Below are positions 1 through 6,939 of a stretch of 21,999 nucleotides of DNA, in pieces (within the stretch, counting starts at the first letter, position 1; each line of letters starts with the position of its first letter). The stretch is taken from the NCBI GenBank assembly GCA_023384025.1, contig JAHDXX010000019.1:1-21999 (forward strand). The letters run 5' to 3'. This DNA comes from Sphingomonadaceae bacterium (GTDB lineage Bacteria; Pseudomonadota; Alphaproteobacteria; Sphingomonadales; Sphingomonadaceae). Under the pieces are notes generated by a model. The model made no database searches. It saw only the letters and a list, made by a program, of their open reading frames with translations, and was not told where the DNA came from. The position numbers and the translations under genes were made by a program.

Positions 1-51
1 GAGATACTGCTTCTCGCCATTGGCGGCGAGGCCGAGATAGATCTGTCCCAC
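1..51 (-). CDS. HerA-like (DUF853) ATPase, N-terminal fragment only
   Basis: Seventeen codons read leftward off the window edge from a GTG at 51, giving VGQIYLGLAANGEKQYL. This resembles the opening of bacterial HerA-like/DUF853 ATPases, which begin with a QIYLG-x-x-x-NGE segment ahead of the first Walker motif. An in-frame TGA lies two codons upstream of the GTG, so no earlier start is possible. AAGGGA about 11 bases upstream could act as a ribosome binding site. The gene diverges from pabBC. The identification rests on a short segment recalled from the family, and the Walker motifs lie outside the window, so it is tentative. Confidence 0.45.
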   Translation of the reverse strand, partial: MGQIYLGLAANGEKQYL

Positions 52-157
52 GTGTCAGTGCGTCCCTTTGTCAAAACCCCTTGCGCTGCACGCATGGCCA
101 GCGCGCGCGCGGCGGTCAACTCTCGACTTGAGCGGCAAAGCGGTTAAGGCGAGGGCG

Positions 158-1969
158 ATGGCGGCCCGTGCTCCCTTTGTCCTGCTCGACGACGCCCGCT
201 CCACCGGGGCGGCCGATGCGCATTTCTACGAAAACCCGCGCGCGGTGTTTGTCGCTCGCCTGCCGCAAGAGGTCGCGGCGACACTGGCAGCTGCCGAGGC
301 GGCGCAGCGCGATGGCGGCGGCACTCTGGCAGGCTACATCGCCTACGAGGCCGGCCTTGCGCTGGAGCCGAAGCTGGCGCCGCTGGCCGAAGCGCGCACC
401 GGGGCAGCCGGGCCGCTGGTATGGCTCGGTCTGTTTGACAAGGAGCAGGTGATCCCGGCGGCTGACATGCCGCAATGGCTGGAGGAGCGCGCGAGCGGCG
501 AGGCTTCGCTCGGCCCGCTCGATCCGCAGGTCTCGTTCGGCACTTACTGCGCGGCGTTCGAGCGGTTGCAGGAGGCGATCCGTGCGGGCGATATCTATCA
601 GGCCAACCTGACCTTTCCGCTGGCCGGTTCCTATCGCGGCGACGAACTGGCGCTGTACCGCGCGCTGCGTCCGGCGGCGCAGGCAGGCTATGGTGGGGTG
701 ATCTACGACGGGAGCGACTGGCTCCTGAGCCTCTCGCCAGAACTGTTCGTCGCGCGCCACGGTCAGGCACTCAAGGCCAAGCCGATGAAGGGCACCCGTC
801 CGCGCGGCGCAAACGAGGCGGCGGACCGCGCGCTGGCGGAGGAGCTGGCGGCGTCGGAGAAGGACCGGGCCGAAAACCTGATGATCGTCGACCTGCTGCG
901 CAATGACCTGTCGCGGGTGGCTGAGGCGGGCAGCGTCAGGGTCGATACGCCGTTCGCGGTCGAAACCTACCCCACCGTGCACCAGATGGTTTCGACCGTG
1001 CGCGCCACGCTCCGCGAAGGTACCGGCACGCTCGACCTGATCCGCGCGGTGTTCCCGTGCGGCTCGATCACCGGTGCGCCCAAGATCCGGGCGATGGAAC
1101 TGATCGCCGAAGTCGAGCGCGATGCGCGCGGGCCCTATTGCGGCGCGATCGGGCGGATCGGCGCTGATGGCAATGCCGCGCTCAACGTCGCGATCCGCAC
1201 GCTGCGCCTTTCGCCGATCGAGAACGGCCATGGCCGTGCCGTACTCGGGGTCGGTTCGGCGGTGGTGGCGGACAGCGAAGTGGAGGCCGAATGGCGCGAA
1301 TGCCTGGTCAAGGGCGGATTTGCGCGCGCCTCTTCACCCGAAGTCCGTGCCCCGGCGTTCGACCTGATCGAGACGATGCGGTTCGATCCCGACAGCGGGA
1401 TCGCGCTGCTCGAACTGCATCTTGAACGGTTGAAAGCCAGCGCGGCGGAACTCGGTTTTGCGTTCGATCGCCATGCGGTGCGCAACCAGATTCAGGCCCT
1501 GTGCTTCGAGCTGGAAGCCCCCGCGCGGGTGCGCCTGATGGTGGCGCGCAGCGGTGCCGCCGCCCTGGAAGCCAGCGCGCTGCCTGCCGCGCTGCCTGAT
1601 CCCGCGCCGTGCATCGCCTTGCCCTTGCCGGTTGATCCGGGCGACTGGCGCCTGCGCCACAAGACCAGCGACCGCGGCTTCTATGCCGATGCCACGGCCC
1701 TGGCGCACGGGGCGGGCGCGGCGGAAGCGCTGCTGGTCGATCCGCAAGGCCGGGTGACCGAGGGCAGCTTCACCAGCGTGTTCGTGGAGCGCGATGGCGT
1801 GCTGCTGACCCCACCCCTCGCACTCGGCCTGTTGCCGGGCGTGCTGCGCCGCTCGCTGGTCGAGGCAGACAAGGCGCGCGAGGCGGAACTGACCCTGGCC
1901 GACCTCGAAGACGGCTTCCTGATCGGCAATGCCCTGCGTGGGCTCATGAATGCGACACTGCTCCCATGA
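158..1969 (+). CDS. pabB: Fused aminodeoxychorismate synthase component I / aminodeoxychorismate lyase
   Basis: A single 603-residue protein joins PabB to PabC, so it should convert chorismate (with a separate PabA glutaminase, not in this window) to aminodeoxychorismate and then to p-aminobenzoate plus pyruvate for folate synthesis in the cytoplasm. The chorismate-binding domain fills about residues 125-395 and shows AKPMKGTRPRG, whose Lys211 matches the PabB nucleophile position, LLRNDLSRV, and CGSITGAPK. The C-terminal part from about residue 400 is a class IV PLP fold with RHKTSDRGFY (Lys502, likely PLP lysine), TEGSFTSVFV and LLPGVLRR. ATG 158 is preferred over the in-frame TTG at 68 because AAGGCGAGGG lies just before it and the extra residues look non-conserved. 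Its stop overlaps the next start as ATGA. Confidence 0.93.
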   Translation: MAARAPFVLLDDARSTGAADAHFYENPRAVFVARLPQEVAATLAAAEAAQRDGGGTLAGYIAYEAGLALEPKLAPLAEARTGAAGPLVWLGLFDKEQVIPAADMPQWLEERASGEASLGPLDPQVSFGTYCAAFERLQEAIRAGDIYQANLTFPLAGSYRGDELALYRALRPAAQAGYGGVIYDGSDWLLSLSPELFVARHGQALKAKPMKGTRPRGANEAADRALAEELAASEKDRAENLMIVDLLRNDLSRVAEAGSVRVDTPFAVETYPTVHQMVSTVRATLREGTGTLDLIRAVFPCGSITGAPKIRAMELIAEVERDARGPYCGAIGRIGADGNAALNVAIRTLRLSPIENGHGRAVLGVGSAVVADSEVEAEWRECLVKGGFARASSPEVRAPAFDLIETMRFDPDSGIALLELHLERLKASAAELGFAFDRHAVRNQIQALCFELEAPARVRLMVARSGAAALEASALPAALPDPAPCIALPLPVDPGDWRLRHKTSDRGFYADATALAHGAGAAEALLVDPQGRVTEGSFTSVFVERDGVLLTPPLALGLLPGVLRRSLVEADKAREAELTLADLEDGFLIGNALRGLMNATLLP

Positions 1970-2619
1970 TCGAGATCCTCTACGAAGACGGCGAAGCGCT
2001 GGTGATTGACAAGCCCGGCGGCTTGCCGATCGAGCGCCCGCGCAAGGGCGGTGCGTCGCTGGAGGATCATCTCTCCGCGCTACGGTTCGGGTTCCAGCGC
2101 AGTCCGGTGCCGGTCCACCGGCTCGATACCGATACCTCCGGCTGCCTCCTGCTTGCCCGCAACCCCAAGGCACTGGCGCGGTTTTCGCGCGCGTTCGAGG
2201 AACGCCTGGTGACCAAGACCTACCTCGGGGTGGTCGCGGGTGAGGTCATGCTGGATGAAGGCCGGATCGAGCTTGCCCTGTCCAAGATCAGCAGCGCGGA
2301 GAAAGGCTGGCGGATGATCCCGGCGCGCAAGGGCAAGCCTTCGGTGACCGACTGGACCGTGCTGCGCCGCGCGGGCGGCCTGTCGCTGGTCGAATTCCGC
2401 CCGGTGACCGGCCGCACCCACCAGATCAGGGTCCACGCCGCCTCCGGCCTCGGCTTCGCGCTGGTCGGCGATCCCGTCTACGGCAAGCCCGATCCGCGCT
2501 GCAAGCGGACCATGCTCCATGCCGCATCGCTGGTGGTGCAGCGCGCCGGTAAGACTCCGGTCGCGGCGGCCAGCCCTGTCCCGGCCGATTTCGCCGCGTT
2601 CGGCTTCGGCGCGATGTGA
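1966..2619 (+). CDS. RluA-family RNA pseudouridine synthase
   Basis: A 217-residue single-domain pseudouridine synthase, predicted to isomerise uridine in rRNA or tRNA. The RluA hallmark HRLDTDTSG is at residues 51-59 with catalytic Asp54, preceded by VIDKPGGLPIE (the ATG-proximal KPxG motif) and followed by KTYLGVV and, near residue 150, RTHQIRVH. There is no N-terminal S4 domain, as in the small RluA/TruC-like members; the exact RNA target cannot be assigned from sequence. The start codon lies in the ATGA overlap with pabBC, implying translational coupling, and its own stop overlaps the GTG start of arfB. The three genes therefore form a tightly packed operon although their functions (folate, RNA modification, ribosome rescue) are unrelated. 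Confidence 0.9.
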   Translation: MIEILYEDGEALVIDKPGGLPIERPRKGGASLEDHLSALRFGFQRSPVPVHRLDTDTSGCLLLARNPKALARFSRAFEERLVTKTYLGVVAGEVMLDEGRIELALSKISSAEKGWRMIPARKGKPSVTDWTVLRRAGGLSLVEFRPVTGRTHQIRVHAASGLGFALVGDPVYGKPDPRCKRTMLHAASLVVQRAGKTPVAAASPVPADFAAFGFGAM

Positions 2620-3032
2620 GCGGGTACCGCGCAGAGGTGATTGCGCGGGCGCTGGCGCAGACGGAGGAGAAGTTCTTCGTCGCGGGCGGGCCGGGCGGGC
2701 AGAACGTCAACAAGGTGGCAACCGCGGTGCAGCTGCGGGTTAGCGTCTATGCCCTGGGGCTGACGCCGGAGGCCTATCACCGGCTGGTCGAGCTTGCCGG
2801 CAGCAAGCTGACCAAGGATGGCGAGATCGTGCTCACAGCGCGCGAATATCGCACGCAGGAGCAGAACCGCGAAGCGGCGCGCGCGCGGCTCAGCGCCATG
2901 CTCGAGGAGGCGCTGACCCCTCCGCGCCCCCGCGCCAAGAGCCGCCTCAACCGGGTCGGCAAGGTCCAGCGGCTCAAGGAGAAGAAGGCCCGCGGCGCGG
3001 TCAAGGCCGGACGCGGCAAAGTGGAGTGGTGA
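2616..3032 (+). CDS. arfB: Alternative ribosome-rescue factor / peptidyl-tRNA hydrolase ArfB
   Basis: A 138-residue protein, the normal length for ArfB (YaeJ), which releases stalled peptides from ribosomes that have run off a message. The catalytic GGQ is at residues 27-29 inside VAGGPGGQNVNKVAT. The domain ends around residue 100 and is followed by a basic tail rich in Lys and Arg (NRVGKVQRLKEKKARGAVK), which in this family enters the empty mRNA channel. The short length and basic tail separate it from release factors RF1/RF2, which also carry GGQ. The start is GTG 2616, overlapping the RluA stop in a GTGA arrangement. A palindromic repeat follows 20 bases after the stop. Confidence 0.93.
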   Translation: MSGYRAEVIARALAQTEEKFFVAGGPGGQNVNKVATAVQLRVSVYALGLTPEAYHRLVELAGSKLTKDGEIVLTAREYRTQEQNREAARARLSAMLEEALTPPRPRAKSRLNRVGKVQRLKEKKARGAVKAGRGKVEW

Positions 3033-3051
3033 CGAAAACTTGCGTTGTCTT

Positions 3052-3131
3052 CCGTTCGTGTCGAACGCAGTCGAGACACCTGCGCTGCCGCATCTCGACT
3101 GCGCGCTGTGCGCTCCGCTCGATACGAACGG
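3052..3131. repeat. Palindromic interspersed repeat (variant form)
   Basis: An imperfect 80-base palindrome: outer arms CCGTTCGTGTCGA and TCGATACGAACGG, and a perfect inner pair CAGTCGAGA (3068-3076) and TCTCGACTG (3093-3101). It belongs to the general class of 'CCGTTCG' repeats seen twice more in the window but with different arm sequence. It sits between arfB and the rpmG promoter and could slow or end transcription, although no T-tract follows it. Confidence 0.7.
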
Positions 3132-3160
3132 GGTTCGTTGCCAGATTTCCGCGAGCATTC

Positions 3161-3189
3161 TTGACTTTCGCCGGTGAATCGCCCAATGG
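3161..3189 (+). promoter_or_regulatory. Candidate promoter of rpmG
   Basis: TTGACT at 3161-3166 is a good sigma-70-type -35 element. With 17-base spacing the -10 would be CAATGG (3184-3189), which is poor. It lies about 95 bases before rpmG, just after the palindromic repeat that ends the arfB transcript region. Motif-only evidence. Confidence 0.35.
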
Positions 3190-3200
3190 CCCCGCCGACC

Positions 3201-3243
3201 GGGCGGCCGCGTGTGCCGCCCTTGTGCATTTCATGTGTTTTTT
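3201..3243 (+). promoter_or_regulatory. Hairpin and T-run in the rpmG leader
   Basis: GGGCGGC (3201-3207) and GCCGCCC (3215-3221) form a perfect 7-bp stem with a 7-base loop, followed 16 bases later by a run of six T that ends at 3243. A second short hairpin, CGGCCG-CCA-CGGCCG, lies at 3245-3259. Together they give the L33 leader a structured 5' UTR that could attenuate transcription or be bound by a ribosomal protein. Function is inference. Confidence 0.35.
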
Positions 3244-3283
3244 CCGGCCGCCACGGCCGCATCAGGATTTACAGGATAACGCC

Positions 3284-3451
3284 ATGGCGAAGCCCGCAAC
3301 CGTCAAGATCCGGCTGGTCTCCACCGCCGACACCGGCTTCTTCTACGTCACCAAGAAGAACCCGCGCAACATCACCGAGAAGATGAGCTTCCGCAAGTAC
3401 GACCCGGTCGCGCGCAAGCACGTCGAGTTCAAGGAAGCCAAGATCAAGTAA
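3284..3451 (+). CDS. rpmG: 50S ribosomal protein L33
   Basis: A 55-residue basic protein beginning MAKPATVKIRLVSTADTGFFYVTKKN, which is the standard alphaproteobacterial bL33. It has none of the zinc-binding CxxC pairs, so it is the cysteine-free form. The start is ATG 3284 with GGA (of ACAGGATAAC) upstream; codons further upstream in this frame run through the repeat and leader hairpins and are not coding. It is preceded by its own candidate promoter and followed by a small hairpin before lolA. No rpmB partner is next to it. Confidence 0.96.
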   Translation: MAKPATVKIRLVSTADTGFFYVTKKNPRNITEKMSFRKYDPVARKHVEFKEAKIK

Positions 3452-3471
3452 GGCCTCTTGGCTGTGCTCAC

Positions 3472-3499
3472 CTGAACGGCGGGAACCGCAGAAGTTCAG
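3472..3499 (+). other. Stem-loop between rpmG and lolA
   Basis: CTGAAC (3472-3477) pairs with GTTCAG (3494-3499), and inside it GCGG-GAA-CCGC (3479-3489) forms a second stem. There is no T-tract, so it is more likely a processing or stabilising hairpin than an intrinsic terminator. Confidence 0.4.
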
Positions 3500-3534
3500 T
3501 GACGGTTCAATGCTCCATGACTAAGGCAGGGAGC

Positions 3535-4203
3535 ATGACGATCTTGAAGAACCTTTCCATCACCCCCTTGCGCGCCGCTATTGCCGGCGCGCTTGCCGTT
3601 TCCGCGCCTGCTGCGCTCGTGCTGGGCGCATCGGCCCCGGCCGTGGCGCAGCAGCAGACCGACCTCGATCGCGTGGTCGGCGCCCTGCGCGGTATCTCGA
3701 CCATGAAGGCCGACTTCACCCAGACCGACCGGCGCGGACAGACCGTTGCCGGGGTGATGACGCTGAAGCGCCCGGGCAAGATCCGCTTCGAATACGAAAA
3801 GGGCGTGCCGCTGCTGCTCGTTTCGAACGGCAAGTCGATGACGCTGGTTGATTACGAAGTGCGCCAGGTCCAGCGCTGGCCGATCCAGAACTCGCCGCTC
3901 GGCGCGCTGCTCGATCCGAACCGCGATGTGAAGCGCTATGGCAAGCTGGTCCCGACCGGCAATCCCGACGTCATCGGGGTCGAAGTGAAAGACCCGAAGA
4001 AGCCCGAATTCGGGGTGATCACCCTGGTGTTCATCAGGAAGGCAGGCGCGCCCGGCGGTCTGGAACTGGCCAACTGGGTTGCGCTCGATTCGCAGAATCA
4101 CCGCACCACCGTGCGGCTGAAGAATCACCGTTACGGCATGTCGGTCGCGGACAGTGCATTCACCTACAAGGACCCGCGCCGCACGTCTCGTCGCCCCGGC
4201 TGA
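3535..4203 (+). CDS. lolA: LolA-family outer-membrane lipoprotein carrier
   Basis: A 222-residue secreted protein that should ferry lipoproteins across the periplasm from LolCDE to the outer membrane. Residues 1 to about 37 are a signal peptide with a long alanine/leucine core ending ASAPAVAQQQ (probable cut after AVA). The mature part has the LolA pattern: LRGISTMKADFTQTDRRG, then GVMTLKRPGKIRFEYE and SNGKSMTLVDYEVRQVQRWP. ATG 3535 is chosen because AAGGCAGGGAGC lies immediately upstream; ATG 3517 and GTG 3499 in the same frame have no binding site and would put a polar stretch before the signal peptide. It may share a transcript with rpmG. No lolB is visible, which is common in alphaproteobacteria. 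Confidence 0.9.
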   Translation: MTILKNLSITPLRAAIAGALAVSAPAALVLGASAPAVAQQQTDLDRVVGALRGISTMKADFTQTDRRGQTVAGVMTLKRPGKIRFEYEKGVPLLLVSNGKSMTLVDYEVRQVQRWPIQNSPLGALLDPNRDVKRYGKLVPTGNPDVIGVEVKDPKKPEFGVITLVFIRKAGAPGGLELANWVALDSQNHRTTVRLKNHRYGMSVADSAFTYKDPRRTSRRPG

Positions 4204-4257
4204 ACGGGTCGACGCCATGTCGCCCGCCCGGTGCGACAAGGTGCGGCACTTGTTCAT

Positions 4258-4285
4258 TTGCGCGAAAGCGGATTGGCCCTAGTCT
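4258..4285 (+). promoter_or_regulatory. Candidate promoter of the lolA-rnpA small RNA
   Basis: TTGCGC (4258-4263) and TAGTCT (4280-4285) with a 16-base spacer. Transcription would begin near 4290-4292, exactly where the first long stem of the putative RNA begins. The hexamers match the consensus only moderately. Confidence 0.35.
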
Positions 4286-4289
4286 GCAA

Positions 4290-4419
4290 TTCACGAAGCG
4301 GTCGGAGGCGGGGTTCCCCCCTGTTGCCCCTGACCTTCGGTGAAGCCGCCTCGTGAACAAGCGTGACGAACGCTAACAAGGAAACCCTCGTGCCAATGCC
4401 CCCGGCACGGGGGTTTTTT
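4290..4419 (+). ncRNA. Putative structured small RNA between lolA and rnpA
   Basis: About 130 bases with no credible reading frame but with layered secondary structure. TTCACGAAGCGG (4290-4301) pairs with CCGCCTCGTGAA (4346-4357) at 11 of 12 positions, closing a long stem whose interior holds further GC pairing (for example GGTC 4300-4303 with GACC 4332-4335 as an alternative). A second hairpin AGCGT-GACGA-ACGCT spans 4360-4374. An A-rich single-stranded linker (AACAAGGAAA) leads into a 10-bp terminator hairpin followed by six T. A candidate promoter places the 5' end at the base of the first stem. Stem, A-rich linker and terminator is the usual build of a trans-acting bacterial small RNA. 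I do not recognise the family. The alternative is a long 3' UTR of lolA ending in its terminator. Confidence 0.5.
4385..4419 (+). terminator. Strong intrinsic terminator upstream of rnpA
   Basis: CCCTCGTGCC (4385-4394) and GGCACGGGGG (4404-4413) form a 10-bp stem (one G-T wobble), followed directly by TTTTTT (4414-4419). It ends the putative small RNA or the lolA transcript and isolates rnpA from upstream transcription. Confidence 0.85.
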
Positions 4420-4449
4420 GTTGGGCCGGGCATCGCTATCTGTGCCCGC

Positions 4450-4833
4450 GTGACTGCCAGCCTTTCCACCATGCGCAAGCGCGCGGACTTCCTTGCGGCG
4501 AACCGCGGCCTCAGGGTGGCGCGGCCCGGCTTCGTCCTGCTCGCCCAGCCCAACGGCGGGCGCGGCACCCGGTTCGGGGTTACCGTGACCAAGAAGATCG
4601 GCAACGCCGTGGTCCGCAACCGGATGAAGCGCCGGTTCCGCGAACTGCTGCGCGCGGCGCTCCCCGAACAGGGCCTGCCTGATCACGACCACGTGCTGAT
4701 CGGGCGCGAGGGCGGGGTCGAGCGTGATTTCGCGAAGCTGCGCGCCGAGCTCGACGAAGCGCTCGCCCGCATAGCCAGCGGCAAGGCCGACCCGCCACGC
4801 CGCCGCCATCCGCCGCGCGGGGGCAAGCGGTGA
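4450..4833 (+). CDS. rnpA: Ribonuclease P protein component
   Basis: The protein subunit of RNase P, which with the catalytic RNA matures tRNA 5' ends. From GTG 4450 it has 127 residues, within the family range. The N-terminal RKRADFLAANRG, the central TRFGVTVTKKIGNAVVRNRMKRRFRELLR with the RNR signature that contacts the RNA, and a basic tail are all present. GTG 4450 is chosen because family members carry a few residues before the KR-x-x-F segment; ATG 4471 is the alternative. Neither has a clear ribosome binding site. The stop overlaps the yidD start as GTGA. The L34 gene rpmH, the usual upstream neighbour, is not here; the putative small RNA occupies its place. Confidence 0.92.
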   Translation: MTASLSTMRKRADFLAANRGLRVARPGFVLLAQPNGGRGTRFGVTVTKKIGNAVVRNRMKRRFRELLRAALPEQGLPDHDHVLIGREGGVERDFAKLRAELDEALARIASGKADPPRRRHPPRGGKR

Positions 4834-5039
4834 AGCAGGTCCTGATCCTCGTCGCCCGCGCCTGGCAGTGGGGCCCTTCACGCATTCTCCCGCCTTCGTG
4901 CCGCTATGCCCCGTCGTGTTCGCAGTACGCGATCGAGGCGCTCGGCAAGTACGGGGCAATCAAGGGTGGATGGATGGCGGCAAAACGGATAATGCGCTGC
5001 CACCCATGGGGCGGGCACGGCTTTGATCCGGTGCCGTAG
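4830..5039 (+). CDS. yidD: Membrane protein insertion efficiency factor YidD
   Basis: A 69-residue protein of the YidD (DUF37) family, which sits on the inner face of the membrane and assists YidC-dependent insertion. The family's cysteine-rich core is present as SCRYAPSCSQYAIEALGKYGAIKG, and the closing RCHPWGGHGFDPVP is diagnostic. The start is GTG 4830, four bases inside rnpA, so translation is coupled. It follows rnpA and precedes yidC in the conserved order. The 3' end of the gene also contains a candidate promoter for yidC. Confidence 0.95.
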   Translation: MKQVLILVARAWQWGPSRILPPSCRYAPSCSQYAIEALGKYGAIKGGWMAAKRIMRCHPWGGHGFDPVP

Positions 5040-5051
5040 TGCCTATATAAG
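5023..5051 (+). promoter_or_regulatory. Candidate sigma-70 promoter for yidC
   Basis: TTGATC (5023-5028), a 17-base spacer and TATAAG (5046-5051) match the sigma-70 consensus at 4 and 5 of 6 positions. The -35 lies inside the yidD coding sequence. The start site would fall near 5058, giving a leader of about 27 bases before the yidC TTG start. Confidence 0.5.
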
Positions 5052-5084
5052 ACACCTAACGACTACGGAAACGGGATCGAAATC

Positions 5085-6833
5085 TTGGAAAACCAGCGCA
5101 ATCTCCTGCTCGCCGTGGTGCTGTGCGGCCTGCTGATCCTCGGCTGGGATGCGGGCATGAAGTACTTCTACCCGCAACCCGAAACGCCGGTGGCAGAAGC
5201 CGGTGCGACCCCGGCGGCGACGGCTTCGGCCCCGGCAGCGGGGGCGACCGATATCGGGGCCGCCGCCCCGTCGGCCCGCCCGGTCGACCTCGCCCGCTCG
5301 CTGGCGACTGCCAGCCGGGTCAAGATTTCCGCGCCGCGCCTTGCCGGGTCGATCAACCCGGTCGGCGCGCGGATCGACGATGTCACTCTGACCGACTACC
5401 GCGAAAGCACGAAGCAGGACGCCGGCCCGGTCCGCCTGTTCGCACCCGAAGGCACGCCTGACCAGTACTTCGCCGAGTTCGGTTTCCTGGTGGACGGCAA
5501 GCGGGTGACTGACGCGAAGACGGTGTGGCAGACCAGTGGCGGCCCGCTCGCGCCGGGCAAGCCGGTCACCCTGACCCATACCACGGCGGGTGGACAGGAG
5601 CTGGCGATCCGCTTCACCATCGATGCCAACTACCTGCTGACCGTGGAGCAGGCGGTCGCCAACACCGGCACGGGCGCAGCGGTGGTCCAGCCCTACGCCC
5701 TGGTCAACCGCAACAGCGCCAATGCCGACCCGAGCCAGTGGATCAACCACTCCGGCCCGATCGGCGCGTTCGGTGACGCGGTGAACTACGATTACAACTA
5801 CGACGACGTCGAGGAAGCGGGCCGCGCCACGGGCGAGGGCAATCTCGACTGGATCGGCTTCACCGACCATTACTGGATGTCAGCGCTTGTCCCGCAGGAC
5901 AAGGTGCAGGCAAACGGCGAATTCCGCTCGATCGGCAACAGCCTGTTCCGCGCCGACGTGATCTACCAGCCGGTTACCGTGGCCGCGGGCGAAAAGGTCA
6001 CGCGCGCAACCCGGCTCTACGCCGGGGCCAAGGAAAGCCAGCTGCTCGACAGCTACCAGGATGCTGGCATCTCGCAATTCGGCCTCGCGATCAGCTGGGG
6101 CTGGTTCCGCTGGTTCGAGAAGCCGATGCTGGCTTTGCTGCGCATTCTCAACGACTTTGCCGGCAACTTCGGCGTGGCGATCATCCTGCTCACGCTGATC
6201 GTGCGCGGGCTGATGTTCCCCATCGCGCAGAAGCAGTTCGCCAGCATGGCGGCGATGAAGGCGGTCCAGCCCAAGATGAAGGCGATCCAGGAACGCTACG
6301 CCGACGACAAGCAGAAGCAGCAGCAGGAAATCATGGCGCTGTACAAGAAGGAAGGCGTCAACCCGCTGGCCGGGTGCCTTCCCTTGCTGATCCAGATCCC
6401 GATCTTCTTCGCGCTGTACAAGGTGCTGATCCTGGCGATCGAGATGCGGCACGAGAAGTTCCTCTACATCGCTGACCTTTCCGCGCCTGATCCGGCCAAG
6501 ATCCTCAACCTGTTCGGCGTGCTTCCGTTCGACCCGCCGGGCTTCCTCGGCATCGGCATTCTCGCGGTGCTGCTCGGCATCACCATGTGGCTGACGTTCA
6601 GGATGAACCCGACGGCGATGGACCCGATCCAGCAGCAGATCTTCAGCATCATGCCGTGGATCCTGATGTTCGTGATGGCTCCGTTTGCGGCGGGTCTGCT
6701 GCTCTACTGGGTCACCTCCAACGTCCTGACGCTGGCGCAGCAGACCTATCTCTACTCGCGCCATCCGCAGCTGAAGGCGCAGGCGGAGAAGGACAAGGCC
6801 GACAAGGAACGGGCGGCAGGCGCGGGTTCGTGA
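5085..6833 (+). CDS. yidC: Membrane protein insertase YidC
   Basis: A 582-residue inner-membrane insertase of the Gram-negative type. It opens MENQRNLLLAVVLCGLLILGW, the conserved first transmembrane segment, followed by an Ala/Pro-rich linker and the large periplasmic beta domain (about residues 70-330). The conserved core follows: FGVAIILLTLIVRGLMFP with the in-membrane arginine, the cytoplasmic coiled-coil loop AVQPKMKAIQERYADDKQKQQQE, and the remaining transmembrane segments up to about residue 560, then a charged tail. The start is TTG 5085; the conserved N-terminus begins exactly there and no in-frame ATG lies nearby upstream. It lies 45 bases after yidD with its own candidate promoter. 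A palindromic repeat begins 15 bases after the stop. Confidence 0.97.
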   Translation: MENQRNLLLAVVLCGLLILGWDAGMKYFYPQPETPVAEAGATPAATASAPAAGATDIGAAAPSARPVDLARSLATASRVKISAPRLAGSINPVGARIDDVTLTDYRESTKQDAGPVRLFAPEGTPDQYFAEFGFLVDGKRVTDAKTVWQTSGGPLAPGKPVTLTHTTAGGQELAIRFTIDANYLLTVEQAVANTGTGAAVVQPYALVNRNSANADPSQWINHSGPIGAFGDAVNYDYNYDDVEEAGRATGEGNLDWIGFTDHYWMSALVPQDKVQANGEFRSIGNSLFRADVIYQPVTVAAGEKVTRATRLYAGAKESQLLDSYQDAGISQFGLAISWGWFRWFEKPMLALLRILNDFAGNFGVAIILLTLIVRGLMFPIAQKQFASMAAMKAVQPKMKAIQERYADDKQKQQQEIMALYKKEGVNPLAGCLPLLIQIPIFFALYKVLILAIEMRHEKFLYIADLSAPDPAKILNLFGVLPFDPPGFLGIGILAVLLGITMWLTFRMNPTAMDPIQQQIFSIMPWILMFVMAPFAAGLLLYWVTSNVLTLAQQTYLYSRHPQLKAQAEKDKADKERAAGAGS

Positions 6834-6848
6834 CGCAGATACCAACCT

Positions 6849-6939
6849 CCGTTCGCCCTGAGCTTGTCGAAGGGCTGTCCTGCTTCCTTGGTGGCCCGCA
6901 AGAAGAAGGGCGGGGCTTCGACAGGCTCAGCCCGAACGG
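6849..6939. repeat. Palindromic interspersed repeat, copy A
   Basis: A left arm CCGTTCGCCCTGAGCTTGTC followed by GAAGGGC and a right arm GCTTCGACAGGCTCAGCCCG followed by AACGG enclose about 40 bases. The arms pair except for a two-base internal mismatch (CC facing CC, where pairing would need GG). The same two arms occur at 10567-10658 with a different interior. Repeats of this sequence are, to my knowledge, scattered through many sphingomonad and other proteobacterial genomes. Here the element lies between yidC and engB and its right end is only eight bases before the engB start codon. Confidence 0.85.

Noticed and set aside
68..157. A 30-residue N-terminal extension of PabB from TTG 68
   Set aside because: There is no ribosome binding site or conserved sequence, whereas ATG 158 has a good purine-rich site.
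4204..4449. rpmH (L34) upstream of rnpA
   Set aside because: No frame encodes the conserved MKRTFQPS start or the Arg/Lys-rich L34 sequence.
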